42,230 nt of DNA from Dehalococcoidia bacterium (GTDB taxonomy: Bacteria > Chloroflexota > Dehalococcoidia > Dehalococcoidales > Fen-1064). The DNA lies in assembly GCA_011170375.1 (NCBI GenBank), contig DUEV01000005.1, positions 1-42,230 of the forward strand, given 5' to 3'. Below the pieces are notes generated by a model. That model was not told where the DNA came from, ran no database searches, and saw only the letters and a list, made by a program, of their open reading frames with translations. The translations under genes were made by a program, and so were the position numbers. This document shows positions 12,325 through 19,660 of the stretch, piece after piece; the first letter of the stretch is position 1, and each line of letters opens with the position of its first letter.

Positions 12325-12351
12325 CTGACCAGGGTTCTCCTGTGGTATAAT
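12325..12351 (+). promoter_or_regulatory. Extended -10 promoter of ruvB
   Basis: TATAAT at 12346-12351 is directly preceded by TGG, giving the extended -10 form TGnTATAAT. A weak -35 candidate CTGACC lies at 12325-12330, with a short 15-base spacer. The ATG of ruvB is 39 bases downstream of the -10 box. Confidence 0.6.
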
Positions 12352-12390
12352 GTGACACGGCAGGCAGCAGCGGGAAAGGACACCTAGAAA

Positions 12391-13416
12391 ATGGTTCGCA
12401 TCACATCAGGCAAGCCCAGCGCCGAAGACAGTCCAATCGAGACCAGTCTGCGACCCCGGTGTTTTGACGATTTCCCCGGCCAGAACACCGTCAAGGAGAA
12501 CCTGAAAATCGCCATCGCTGCCGCTAAGGGCAGGGGTGAGGCACTGGACCACATTCTGTTTTACGGCCCGCCCGGCCTGGGGAAAACCTGCCTGTCCCAT
12601 ATCATCGCCACCGAGATGCGGAGTAACATCCGGGTGACGTCCGGACCGGCAATCGAGCGTACCGGCGACCTGGCCGCTATCCTGACCAACCTGCACAAGC
12701 AGGACATCCTTTTCATCGATGAAATCCACCGCCTCAACCGCGCCGTGGAAGAGATACTATACCCGGCAATGGAGGACTCTGCACTGGACATCATCATCGG
12801 TAAGGGACCCGGGGCCAAAAGCCTTCGGCTGAACCTACCCACCTTCACCCTGATTGGCGCGACGACACGGTTCGCTCTGCTCAGTCCGCCCCTCAGGGAC
12901 CGTTTTGGCGCCGTTTACCACCTCGATTTCTACGACCAGTCAACAATCGAGACGATTCTCAAGCGCTCCGCCAAAATTCTACAAATAGAAGCCGATACCG
13001 AGGGCCTAGAAGAGATAGCCCGTCGTGCCCGGGGTACGCCGCGCGTGGCCAATCGGCTGCTCAAGCGGGTCCGTGATTACGCCCAGGTGAAGGCAGACGG
13101 TGGCGTCACCAGGGCGGTAGCATTTGAAGCACTAGCAAGGCTAGAGGTCGACCCGATAGGTCTGGACGAGCTGGACCGCAAGGTGCTGTCCACCATTATC
13201 GATAAGTTCAACGGCGGCCCGGTGGGGCTGGAAACAATTGCTGCCTCCATTAGTGAAGAATCAGACGCGATTATGGATATCTACGAGCCCTACCTGCTGC
13301 AACTGGGCTTCCTCGAGCGGACTCCGCGCGGGCGGGTAGCCACTCCCTTGGCCTACGAGCACCTCGGTAAGCCGTATAATAACAAGAACCAGTCCGCCCA
13401 GCAGAGCATGTGGTAA
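12391..13416 (+). CDS. ruvB: Holliday junction branch migration helicase RuvB
   Basis: The AAA+ motor that, with RuvA, drives branch migration of Holliday junctions during recombinational repair. The Walker A motif GPPGLGKT is at residues 59-66 and the Walker B motif DEIH at 110-113, followed by the sensor GATTR and the C-terminal winged-helix domain that contacts DNA. At 341 residues it is of normal length. An AAAGGA ribosome site lies 10 bases before the ATG. ruvA and ruvC are not in the window, so the gene is separated from its usual partners. The next gene, a GNAT acetyltransferase, begins 23 bases after the stop and may be cotranscribed. Confidence 0.97.
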   Translation: MVRITSGKPSAEDSPIETSLRPRCFDDFPGQNTVKENLKIAIAAAKGRGEALDHILFYGPPGLGKTCLSHIIATEMRSNIRVTSGPAIERTGDLAAILTNLHKQDILFIDEIHRLNRAVEEILYPAMEDSALDIIIGKGPGAKSLRLNLPTFTLIGATTRFALLSPPLRDRFGAVYHLDFYDQSTIETILKRSAKILQIEADTEGLEEIARRARGTPRVANRLLKRVRDYAQVKADGGVTRAVAFEALARLEVDPIGLDELDRKVLSTIIDKFNGGPVGLETIAASISEESDAIMDIYEPYLLQLGFLERTPRGRVATPLAYEHLGKPYNNKNQSAQQSMW

Positions 13417-13439
13417 AGCGCCTTCGGGAAAGCAGCGCC

Positions 13440-13997
13440 ATGGTTGAACACCCAACTCTTAAAACAGAACGCCTTATTCTCAGACCTTTCGTGCCGACTG
13501 ATGCTCCGGAAGTGCAGCAGCTTGCCGGCGACCGTGATGTTGCCTCAACGACAATGCACATCCCGCACCCTTATGAGGACGGCATGGCAGAAGAGTGGAT
13601 AGCAGCCTATCAGAAGCGCTTTGATAGAGGTGAGCAGGTCAGGTTCGCCATTACCCATCGTGAGCAGGATTACCTCATCGGGGCCATCGACCTATGGGCG
13701 ATAAATAAGCAACACGAAAAAGCGGAAATAGGCTACTGGATTGGCAAACCATACTGGAACCTGGGTTACTGCACCGAGGCCGCCCACGTCGTGCTGCAGT
13801 ACGGATTCGAGACATTAGGACTGAACCGTATCTACGCCACGCACTTCAGCCGAAATCCTGCCTCAGGGCGTGTTATGCGGAAAATTGGTATGAGGCACGA
13901 GGGGCACCTGAGGCAGGACGGCAAGAAGTGGGGCAATTACGAGGACTTTGAAACCTACGCAATACTGAGGAGCGAATACACCACTCAACATGAATGA
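13440..13997 (+). CDS. GNAT family N-acetyltransferase, RimJ/RimL type
   Basis: A 185-residue acetyl-CoA-dependent acetyltransferase. The beginning TERLILRPF and the block IGYWIGKPYWNLGYCTEAA are typical of the RimJ/RimL subfamily, which acetylates N-termini of ribosomal proteins or small amines. The end, with ASGRVMRKIGMRHEG, is also typical. ATG 13440 is preferred over GTG 13410, which would overlap ruvB. The acceptor cannot be read from sequence and could be a protein, an antibiotic or a metabolite. Confidence 0.85.
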   Translation: MVEHPTLKTERLILRPFVPTDAPEVQQLAGDRDVASTTMHIPHPYEDGMAEEWIAAYQKRFDRGEQVRFAITHREQDYLIGAIDLWAINKQHEKAEIGYWIGKPYWNLGYCTEAAHVVLQYGFETLGLNRIYATHFSRNPASGRVMRKIGMRHEGHLRQDGKKWGNYEDFETYAILRSEYTTQHE

Positions 13998-14021
13998 CCG
14001 AACGGCCCACCCTGTAAGAGG

Positions 14022-15038
14022 CTACTTGGAAACACTCGATTGCAGGTCTGAAGCATCGGGTGTCAGGCTTGAAGCTCCCGACTGCTGGTTAGAAGTGCCC
14101 GGTTGCTGGTTTGAGGTACCTGGTTCTCTGTCAGATTCACCCGATTGCTGGTTTGAGTTATCGGAGTTTCCTCCATTTTGTGTCTGGTTTGACTCCCGAA
14201 GGGCTTTCTGGCAGCTGGCCACGTAGCTGTTTACGGAAGCGACAATCGCCCGGGTCAAGGCCGGCTTGACGGCTGGCGGGGCCTCCTCCACCATAGTCCG
14301 GATTTCGTCCGGATGATTGACTATGTAACGCCCCCAGAGTACCTGCAAGTTAATCTTCTCCTCTTCCCGGACGGTGGAGGCTACATCCTGGACGGCGACA
14401 TTTGGTTTTACTGACGGCTCTCCTTCAGTGATTTCAGGCCCGATTGCTGACTGGATGGCCGGTGAGAGGGTGGATATGTTAGCCAGATGACTCTTAAGAC
14501 GGGCGACCGTTCGCTGTGCTAATTCGGTCTTGCCCCTTTCCATCAACCGTTCTATTTCAATTGTCCTTCGGTCCACCAGAGTGGCATATAACTCGGCCTT
14601 AGCCGCATCGGAGGAAGTTAATGCCAACCGTACATTTTCGGTCGCCAGTTTCACGGCGTAGAGTGGATTGCCAGGTATAGTATTCTCAGAATCAGCCGCC
14701 AAGACAGTACCACCACCGAGTAGCACCACCACAAGGACAGTAACTACTGCAACTACCCACCGCGGTTGCCGGACAAAGGAGAAACGCCTTTTCTTCTCAG
14801 CTGCCCCAGCCATCTCTGCTCGAAGCTGATATCGCGCCCTGGCCTTAAACTCGGGGCTGGGAGTAACGTCTATTGCCTCGTTGGTAATCATGGCCGTACG
14901 CAGCAGCGGCTCAAGCTCAGCGGCATACTCCGGATACCTTTCAAGACACTGCTCTGTCGTCTCTCCATTGGCCAGTATCCGCTCAAGGCACTCGTCAAGG
15001 ATATTGTTGAGTTCTTTATCCTTTTTCACTTTCCTCAC
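14022..15038 (-). CDS. Membrane-anchored DUF5667-type protein, probable anti-sigma factor
   Basis: The 338-residue product has a cytosolic N-terminal part, a single membrane segment at about residues 94-114 and an outside domain. Residues 117-145 (IPGNPLYAVKLATENVRLAL) match the start of DUF5667. The N-terminal part has the pattern LERYPEYAAELEPLL seen in such proteins. No HxxxCxxC zinc motif is present, so it is not a ZAS-type anti-sigma factor. The last 50 residues are low-complexity Gln/Ser/Gly repeats with repeated SNQQ units, probably an exposed stalk. It starts inside the 3' end of the ECF sigma gene (23-base overlap), a strong sign of a regulatory pair. The start may be GTG 15038 or GTG 15029. 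The anti-sigma role is inferred from context. Confidence 0.7.
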   Translation of the reverse strand: MRKVKKDKELNNILDECLERILANGETTEQCLERYPEYAAELEPLLRTAMITNEAIDVTPSPEFKARARYQLRAEMAGAAEKKRRFSFVRQPRWVVAVVTVLVVVLLGGGTVLAADSENTIPGNPLYAVKLATENVRLALTSSDAAKAELYATLVDRRTIEIERLMERGKTELAQRTVARLKSHLANISTLSPAIQSAIGPEITEGEPSVKPNVAVQDVASTVREEEKINLQVLWGRYIVNHPDEIRTMVEEAPPAVKPALTRAIVASVNSYVASCQKALRESNQTQNGGNSDNSNQQSGESDREPGTSNQQPGTSNQQSGASSLTPDASDLQSSVSK

Positions 15039-15567
15039 CTACCAGAAGCACCTTACGCAGGGCTGCTACTGCGCTGTGCTGCAACGCCTTAACCGCACCC
15101 TCACTCTTACCCATCGTGCGGGCAACCTCAGCGATAGCCAGACCACCGGCAAAGCGTAAGCTGATGACTTCCTGCTGCGCCGCCGTCAGCTGCTGGGTAG
15201 CCAACCTTAACCGCTCAATATCAAACCGGCTCTCTACCGTCCGCAGCGGGTTATCATCGCTGGAAACCATCGATTCCTCCAGTCGAACCGTGGGGCGTCT
15301 GCTCTGCTTCCTGACGAAGTCAACAATCTGGTTATGAGCAATGCGAAACAGCCAGGCAGAGAAGGGCACTCCCTTCCACTTGAAGGACCCGATAGACTGA
15401 TACGCCTTAAGAAAGACCTGCTGTGTCATATCCTCAGCCTCTGCCCTGTTGCTTATTTTGAGAACCACATAACGATAGATCTTATCGAAATAAGCCTCAT
15501 ATAGCTCGGCGAAAGCATCCTTATCTCCCTGTTGTGCCTGGCGGACAAGGCCTTGCTCGTCTTGCAC
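15016..15567 (-). CDS. ECF-type RNA polymerase sigma factor
   Basis: A 183-residue sigma70 family member with regions 2 and 4 only. Region 2, at about residues 18-85, contains FDKIYRYVVLKISN and FSAWLFRIAHNQIVDFVRK, for core binding and -10 recognition. Region 4, at about 125-172, contains LRFAGGLAIAEVARTMGKS, the -35 helix-turn-helix. The start is GTG 15567 with GGGGG upstream. The 3' end overlaps the membrane DUF5667 gene by 23 bases, implying translational coupling with its likely antagonist. The pair probably senses a cell-envelope or extracellular signal. The regulon is unknown; I found no obvious shared non-standard promoter in the window. Confidence 0.92.
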   Translation of the reverse strand: MQDEQGLVRQAQQGDKDAFAELYEAYFDKIYRYVVLKISNRAEAEDMTQQVFLKAYQSIGSFKWKGVPFSAWLFRIAHNQIVDFVRKQSRRPTVRLEESMVSSDDNPLRTVESRFDIERLRLATQQLTAAQQEVISLRFAGGLAIAEVARTMGKSEGAVKALQHSAVAALRKVLLVGEESEKG

Positions 15568-15751
15568 CAGATAACCCCCACAATAATAACCTTAAAGCAT
15601 TCTACACCGCTGCGGACTCAGCCGCAATCCATCTGCTACCCGGTGCAATATATATAACGCATAAAATAGCTAAAGGATAGGGCACAAAGACGATTTGTTG
15701 CGATACCGATACGATACTTAGCATCCTGCGAGGCACCAGAAGATATAGATG

Positions 15752-15760
15752 TGCTACAAT
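15752..15760 (+). promoter_or_regulatory. Extended -10 element of the RimI-like gene
   Basis: TGCTACAAT forms an extended -10 box 32 bases before the ATG at 15793. No clear -35 box is present. It lies in the 225-base divergent region between this gene and the sigma factor gene. I see nothing else in that region that I can support. Confidence 0.45.
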
Positions 15761-15792
15761 AATCCGAGTGACTCATCTCAGGGGACGTTATC

Positions 15793-16458
15793 ATGCCGGA
15801 CTATGTACGCCTGATGCGCCACGAAGATATTGACCAGGTCTTTGAAATAGACCGTGAAGCCTTTCCCACCGAGTGGCCACCACCCAACTTCAAACGCGAG
15901 TTGGAGAACCGGCTGGCCAGCTACATCGTGGCCTGCAACGCCGCAGAGCTGACCGAGGAGACTGAGGAGACTGAGGAGATTCGCCCACAGAGCGGCCTGA
16001 AGAGTTTATTATCCAGGGTGAGCAGACTGTTTATTCCAGACCGGTTACCGGACAGCAAGTGGTCAGCCAAAGGTGGAGAACACGTTACGGGTTTTGCTGG
16101 TTTCTGGGTAATGGCCGATGAAGCCCACATAACCACTATCGCCACACGACAGGCCAACCGCCGACAGGGAATCGGCGAGCTGCTATTACAGTCGATAATA
16201 GACATGGCCACCCGGCGCGAAGTCCGAATCATCACTCTGGAGGTCCGTACCTCCAATACTACTGCCCAGCAGCTTTATACCAAATACGGGTTCACCCAGG
16301 TGGGTTTGCGGCGCGGCTATTATATCGATAACCGGGAGGACGCAATAATAATGTCCACGAACCACATTACCTCACCCTCATTTAAGGCACAGTTGAAAGA
16401 AATAAGAGAAGCCTACACCAAAAAGTGGGGGCCAGACCGCTATCCCATGGGTACCTGA
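15793..16458 (+). CDS. GNAT acetyltransferase, RimI-like, with internal insert
   Basis: The core resembles RimI, which acetylates the N-terminal alanine of ribosomal protein S18. The acetyl-CoA loop RRQGIGELLL is followed by ITLEVRTSNTTAQQLYTKYGF and a conserved YYIDNREDAIIM end. At 221 residues it is about 60-70 longer than a typical RimI. The excess lies mainly at residues 51-96, between the first strands: an acidic TEETEETEE run followed by a basic stretch. A C-terminal extension of about 35 residues is also present. The insert may be a disordered loop or mediate a partner contact. No tsaB or tsaD neighbour is present, unlike many rimI genes. The substrate is not certain. Confidence 0.75.
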   Translation: MPDYVRLMRHEDIDQVFEIDREAFPTEWPPPNFKRELENRLASYIVACNAAELTEETEETEEIRPQSGLKSLLSRVSRLFIPDRLPDSKWSAKGGEHVTGFAGFWVMADEAHITTIATRQANRRQGIGELLLQSIIDMATRREVRIITLEVRTSNTTAQQLYTKYGFTQVGLRRGYYIDNREDAIIMSTNHITSPSFKAQLKEIREAYTKKWGPDRYPMGT

Positions 16459-16485
16459 CAGCCTGCCTATCCAGCCAGCAGGTCC

Positions 16486-16956
16486 CTATTCCATACCGAA
16501 GAGCGTGCCTATCAGGGAGGGGCGCTTTAAAGGAGGCTCCGTTGTCCCCAGGTTTTCCATCATCCAGTCCTCAAGACCCTTACGGCACGCGGCGAGGGGT
16601 TCAGTCAGCTTGTTGACGTCGATACTCTGATGGCTTGTCTTGTTCTTCTTGGCCAGCTTGATTTCGTGATTAAGGTCTTCTACCATACTGAAAGTCAGTC
16701 TCAAGGTCTCATTCAGCGATTCTCCGAGGAACCCGATGTCGTTCTTGTAAAGCGCCCAGTTATTCATTTCAAATCGTCTGGGTTTCTCCCGAAGATAGAA
16801 TGTCGACACCAGCGCCTGATCCATCTTGACGTCATTGAGGATTAACTGGACGATATCTGGATGCCGTCTCACACCACCACGCCCTCTCAGGAATGAGAAC
16901 AACACTACTGCGACAAGTAACGGCAGTATTATAATCCACAGTGCCCCGCTATCCAT
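16486..16956 (-). CDS. Hypothetical protein with N-terminal membrane anchor
   Basis: A 156-residue protein I do not recognise. It begins with one hydrophobic segment at residues 5-24 (WIIILPLLVAVVLFSFLRG) followed by a basic stretch, then a helical cytosolic domain. That domain carries a heptad-like region (SLNETLRLTFSMVEDLNHEIKLAKK) suggesting a short coiled coil. There are no cysteines outside one near residue 122 and no enzyme motif. It is convergent with the RimI-like gene, 27 bases away. The real coding nature is supported by a continuous frame, an ATG with a purine-rich upstream GAGAAGAG, and the topology. Confidence 0.6.
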   Translation of the reverse strand: MDSGALWIIILPLLVAVVLFSFLRGRGGVRRHPDIVQLILNDVKMDQALVSTFYLREKPRRFEMNNWALYKNDIGFLGESLNETLRLTFSMVEDLNHEIKLAKKNKTSHQSIDVNKLTEPLAACRKGLEDWMMENLGTTEPPLKRPSLIGTLFGME

Positions 16957-17064
16957 TACTCTTCTCTCATACTTGTGATACTATTCAATCGACCCCCAAA
17001 TTTAACCACACCAGTATTCCCGGTGTCCACAACGGATATATCATTGCTCCCCCGATTACATCCC

Positions 17065-17250
17065 CTAGCCTGTTTCCGAGGCCAACCTGCCGGCATGTCC
17101 CCAGTTGTGCTTTGGCACATCCTGTATGATAACGTGCAAGGCTTCCTTGGGAACCCCAATTCGGGTAAACGTATCAGTTATCCCCTCGACCAGCTGCTTC
17201 TTCTGCTCGACGGTGCGGCCTTCCCACATTTCGACGATAACTACCGGCAT
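17065..17250 (-). CDS. 4-oxalocrotonate tautomerase family protein
   Basis: A 61-residue tautomerase subunit that would assemble as a hexamer. After removal of Met, Pro1 is the catalytic base, and Arg11 of the family (EGRTVEQK) is present. The position of Arg39 in the Pseudomonas enzyme is His, and the aromatic residue near position 50 is Trp. The substrate is therefore probably not 4-oxalocrotonate, and nothing in the neighbourhood suggests aromatic degradation. An AAGGAGGAG site lies before the ATG. It follows the small zinc-ribbon gene on the same strand by 28 bases, so the two are likely cotranscribed. Confidence 0.85.
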   Translation of the reverse strand: MPVVIVEMWEGRTVEQKKQLVEGITDTFTRIGVPKEALHVIIQDVPKHNWGHAGRLASETG

Positions 17251-17278
17251 GACGCATCTCCTCCTTCAGCACGGGTGG

Positions 17279-17497
17279 TTACTTCTTCTCGAGTTTCTTC
17301 TTCAGAGCCAGTTCCTGCTGGAGTCGATCGAACTCCTCCTGGCTGATAGGTTCGCATGACCTGAGCTTATTTCCAGCTATCTTGATGACAAAGTTTCCCC
17401 GGCACTGCCAGCACCGGTACGGCCCCTCGAAACTGGAATTAGCCAGAGAGAAACCACTCTCGCTGTTACAGCTTGGACATATTATCTTGATAATCAT
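17279..17497 (-). CDS. Small zinc-ribbon protein
   Basis: A 72-residue protein with a treble-clef or zinc-ribbon pattern: CPSC (Cys7, Cys10) and CWQC (Cys29, Cys32), followed by a Lys/Glu/Leu-rich helix at the end. The frame is open further upstream, but ATG 17497 has a near-perfect AGGGGGTGAT ribosome site and is taken as the start. It may bind nucleic acid or act as an adaptor; no function can be assigned. It lies between the Trm9-like methyltransferase (96 bases upstream) and the tautomerase gene. Confidence 0.7.
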   Translation of the reverse strand: MIIKIICPSCNSESGFSLANSSFEGPYRCWQCRGNFVIKIAGNKLRSCEPISQEEFDRLQQELALKKKLEKK

Positions 17498-17593
17498 GAC
17501 ATCACCCCCTCGACTCGTCACCCGCCTTTTCTGCCCAGCAGTCCATGGCAGAATCCTATTACTCCTCAGGCACTTTGTCAACACCGCCCTCAA

Positions 17594-18229
17594 TCAGTCT
17601 TTAACTACCAGCAGGCAAATGTTCCGAGAAAAGAGCTTCGCCGGAAAGCGGTCCCACTCCGCGAACCTGACCACCCTGAAGTTGGCCCGCTTCACCAGCC
17701 TTACAAGTTCAGGATAGGAGAACAGGTAATAGTAGCGGTACAAGGTCTCGCCTCCAGTCCTCCAGGGGACCGTCGGCTCTCTACTCTTTAGCCAGAAGCG
17801 GGGCTGCCAGCGGTTCCAAACAGTAATAAAGGCTTCACCGCCGGGCTTCAATACCCGCCATAGCTCGTTTAGCGCTGTCGCCCGACTGTCGCCCCTGAGA
17901 TGGTGATAAGTGGCCACCGCAATAGCGTGGTCAAAGGTGTCATCGGCATAGGGTAGGCTGGTAACATCGGCCAATGCCAGGCTTACCTCGAAATTGAATT
18001 TACGCGAGTACTCTTCGGCCAAGCGCAGCATTTCCCGAGCGAAGTCTACTCCGTGCAGCTCGAAATCATTGATGAACGGCAGGAAGTCCGGGCCGTGGGC
18101 ACAGCCCAGATTGAGCAGGCGGCGGCCCTGCCAGCGCTGTGCCAGCACCTCCAGTTCACGGCGGAATATCGACCAGTGCCGGAAGTTATACCAGCCGGGG
18201 GCTATACGGTTGAAGATATCCTTTGTCAC
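17594..18229 (-). CDS. Class I SAM-dependent methyltransferase, Trm9/ALKBH8-like
   Basis: A 211-residue Rossmann-fold methyltransferase. The SAM motif I is LLNLGCAHG at residues 38-46, motif II-III is LADVTSLPYADDTFD at 86-100, and YHH is at 108-110. Beyond the generic fold it shares features with eukaryotic Trm9: the start IFNRIAPGW, VPW at 154-156, and YRYYYLF at 164-170, matching the VPW and YRYYHL blocks of yeast Trm9. Trm9 methylates 5-carboxymethyluridine at tRNA position 34. An Elp3 gene, which makes that precursor, lies 1.4 kb away. General ubiquinone/menaquinone-type methyltransferases share the core, so the Trm9 assignment is moderate and partly context-based. Confidence 0.7.
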   Translation of the reverse strand: MTKDIFNRIAPGWYNFRHWSIFRRELEVLAQRWQGRRLLNLGCAHGPDFLPFINDFELHGVDFAREMLRLAEEYSRKFNFEVSLALADVTSLPYADDTFDHAIAVATYHHLRGDSRATALNELWRVLKPGGEAFITVWNRWQPRFWLKSREPTVPWRTGGETLYRYYYLFSYPELVRLVKRANFRVVRFAEWDRFPAKLFSRNICLLVVKD

Positions 18230-18272
18230 CCCATCCCCTAATTTGGTTCATGGTGAAACTACCATCTTCCCC

Positions 18273-18677
18273 TCAAGCGATGGATAACCTGGGCCATAAA
18301 CAGGCAATAAGGGCAATCCCAAACCCCAGAGCAAAGATATTGAGAAATACTTCAAACTTCATCTGGCCTGAAGTAGCTACCAGGCGATATAGCCTGTTCT
18401 GTATGTTGAAGGTCACGTCCATGAGACCCAGGAATATCAGCGCACTGGCTGCAAGCAAGGCAAATATTAGACCATAAGTCTGCCCTGTCAGAAGCCCGAC
18501 GGCTCCCAATATAGCACAGACTGACATCCACAGGTCGGCAGCCGGAAAGGCTTTCTGAAACTTGGTATACCAGTCATCCTTAATAACATGGACGCCTCCA
18601 GTAATGTAAAAATCTACCCAGTAATAGATGCAAACGATAGCGGTACCAATTAGTAATACGGACAGAGCAATATCCAT
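18273..18677 (-). CDS. Hypothetical four-helix membrane protein
   Basis: A 134-residue integral membrane protein with about four hydrophobic segments: MDIALSVLLIGTAIVCIYY at the start, LWMSVCAILGAVGLLTG, IFALLAASALIFLGLMDV, and a final IALIACL segment. ATG 18677 is chosen because GGAGGGTGA precedes it; the open frame runs 20 codons further upstream. No family is recognised. It lies 43 bases upstream of the methyltransferase gene on the same strand and 60 bases after the PAP2-like gene, so all may be in one transcript. Confidence 0.6.
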   Translation of the reverse strand: MDIALSVLLIGTAIVCIYYWVDFYITGGVHVIKDDWYTKFQKAFPAADLWMSVCAILGAVGLLTGQTYGLIFALLAASALIFLGLMDVTFNIQNRLYRLVATSGQMKFEVFLNIFALGFGIALIACLWPRLSIA

Positions 18678-18737
18678 GTTCACCCTCCGCGAAATTAGAA
18701 AACCTAATAGCTCACTGCTTTTTAGTATACCCCGCAA

Positions 18738-19358
18738 TCATCCTACAAGCCCGAACCCGAAGAAGATAGCCACGGAAACAGCCAGGCCGACGAAAAAGCC
18801 GGTCGTAATCTGTGCCGGGCTGTGTTCGCCCAGCTGGTACCTGGAAATGCCCAGAACCGCTAGCAGAGGCAGAGCAGCCAGAGAGACCAGGCCAAAGACA
18901 ATCCAGAGTGCGGAGAACATACTGGTGACCATGGCAAGGTGGAAGCTTACCCGATAAACCAGGTTGGCAAGCGCTACTGAGAGCATGGTGACGCTAAACG
19001 CAACCATAATGGCCAGAAGCGTTACCGGGCCGTCCATATAGTACAGAACGAGAACCGGGGGAATACCAAACAGTACCGCCATGATAAGGAGGTCCCATAG
19101 ATTATCTCGAAAAAGGGACCTGGAAATCCTCTGCCGCGTTCCGCCGCTGGACAGCATCGAAGCCCTGATTCTCGCGTATAGAGAAGGTAAAAGAAACGCT
19201 GGTGCCAGGGTCAATAACGTCCAGCTGAGCCATTCCAGGGACTCGCCCGCCACTTCATAAGCAGCCAAGAAGACCACTGGTATCAAGACCACCCAGGGAT
19301 GCAGGAGAATCGAGATAAGTCTGGCCCCATGCATCGGGCTTTGTCGGACAGTTGCCAT
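18738..19358 (-). CDS. PAP2-like membrane protein
   Basis: A 206-residue protein with about six membrane segments. Two blocks recall the PAP2 phosphatase family: SFHLAM (motif 2 type, Ser-x-His) and ISRYQLGEHSPAQ (motif 3 type, SR-x5-H). The acid residue normally four positions after that His is Gln here, and motif 1 (K-x6-RP) is not clear. It may therefore be a divergent or inactive lipid phosphatase, or act on isoprenoid pyrophosphates. ATG 19358 is preceded by AAAGGA at a good distance. Family assignment is from motif reading only. Confidence 0.6.
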   Translation of the reverse strand: MATVRQSPMHGARLISILLHPWVVLIPVVFLAAYEVAGESLEWLSWTLLTLAPAFLLPSLYARIRASMLSSGGTRQRISRSLFRDNLWDLLIMAVLFGIPPVLVLYYMDGPVTLLAIMVAFSVTMLSVALANLVYRVSFHLAMVTSMFSALWIVFGLVSLAALPLLAVLGISRYQLGEHSPAQITTGFFVGLAVSVAIFFGFGLVG

Positions 19359-19494
19359 ATGCCAGTCCTTTGTAAGAGTTCTTGTATTTTAGCACGAGAC
19401 CAGAAAGCTCCGCCAGAAGTTGATTTACCCATTCCTATGAATACTGGCACCTTTCCAGTATTTTATCTGACCCACCCCCAGCTCAACTATGGTG

Positions 19495-19577
19495 GCCCCA
19501 TCCCCTGTATCCCCTTCCCCAGAGGGGAAGGGGAAAGTTAATATTTGGAGGGCTGCGCCCTCTAAGACTCCCTCCGA
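19495..19577. repeat. Dispersed double-hairpin repeat, copy 1
   Basis: First hairpin: TCCCCTTCCCC, loop AGA, GGGGAAGGGGA (19510-19534, 11-base perfect stem). Second hairpin: GAGGGC, loop TGC, GCCCTC, followed by TAAGACTCCC. The same order occurs at 34846. The 302-base stretch between the PAP2-like gene and elp3 (19359-19660) holds this repeat and a weak TGCTAAAGT box at 19625-19633 before elp3; I see nothing else there. Confidence 0.75.
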
Positions 19578-19660
19578 TTACTTCTCTGCCTTCGAGCACG
19601 GTTTTGTGATTACCAGCTCGAATTTGCTAAAGTATATCTGATAGAGAAGTGAAATATACA

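Noticed and set aside
13990..14226. 78-codon plus-strand frame with CW/EVPG-like repeats
   Set aside because: It is the complement of the repeat tail of the anti-sigma candidate and has no independent support.
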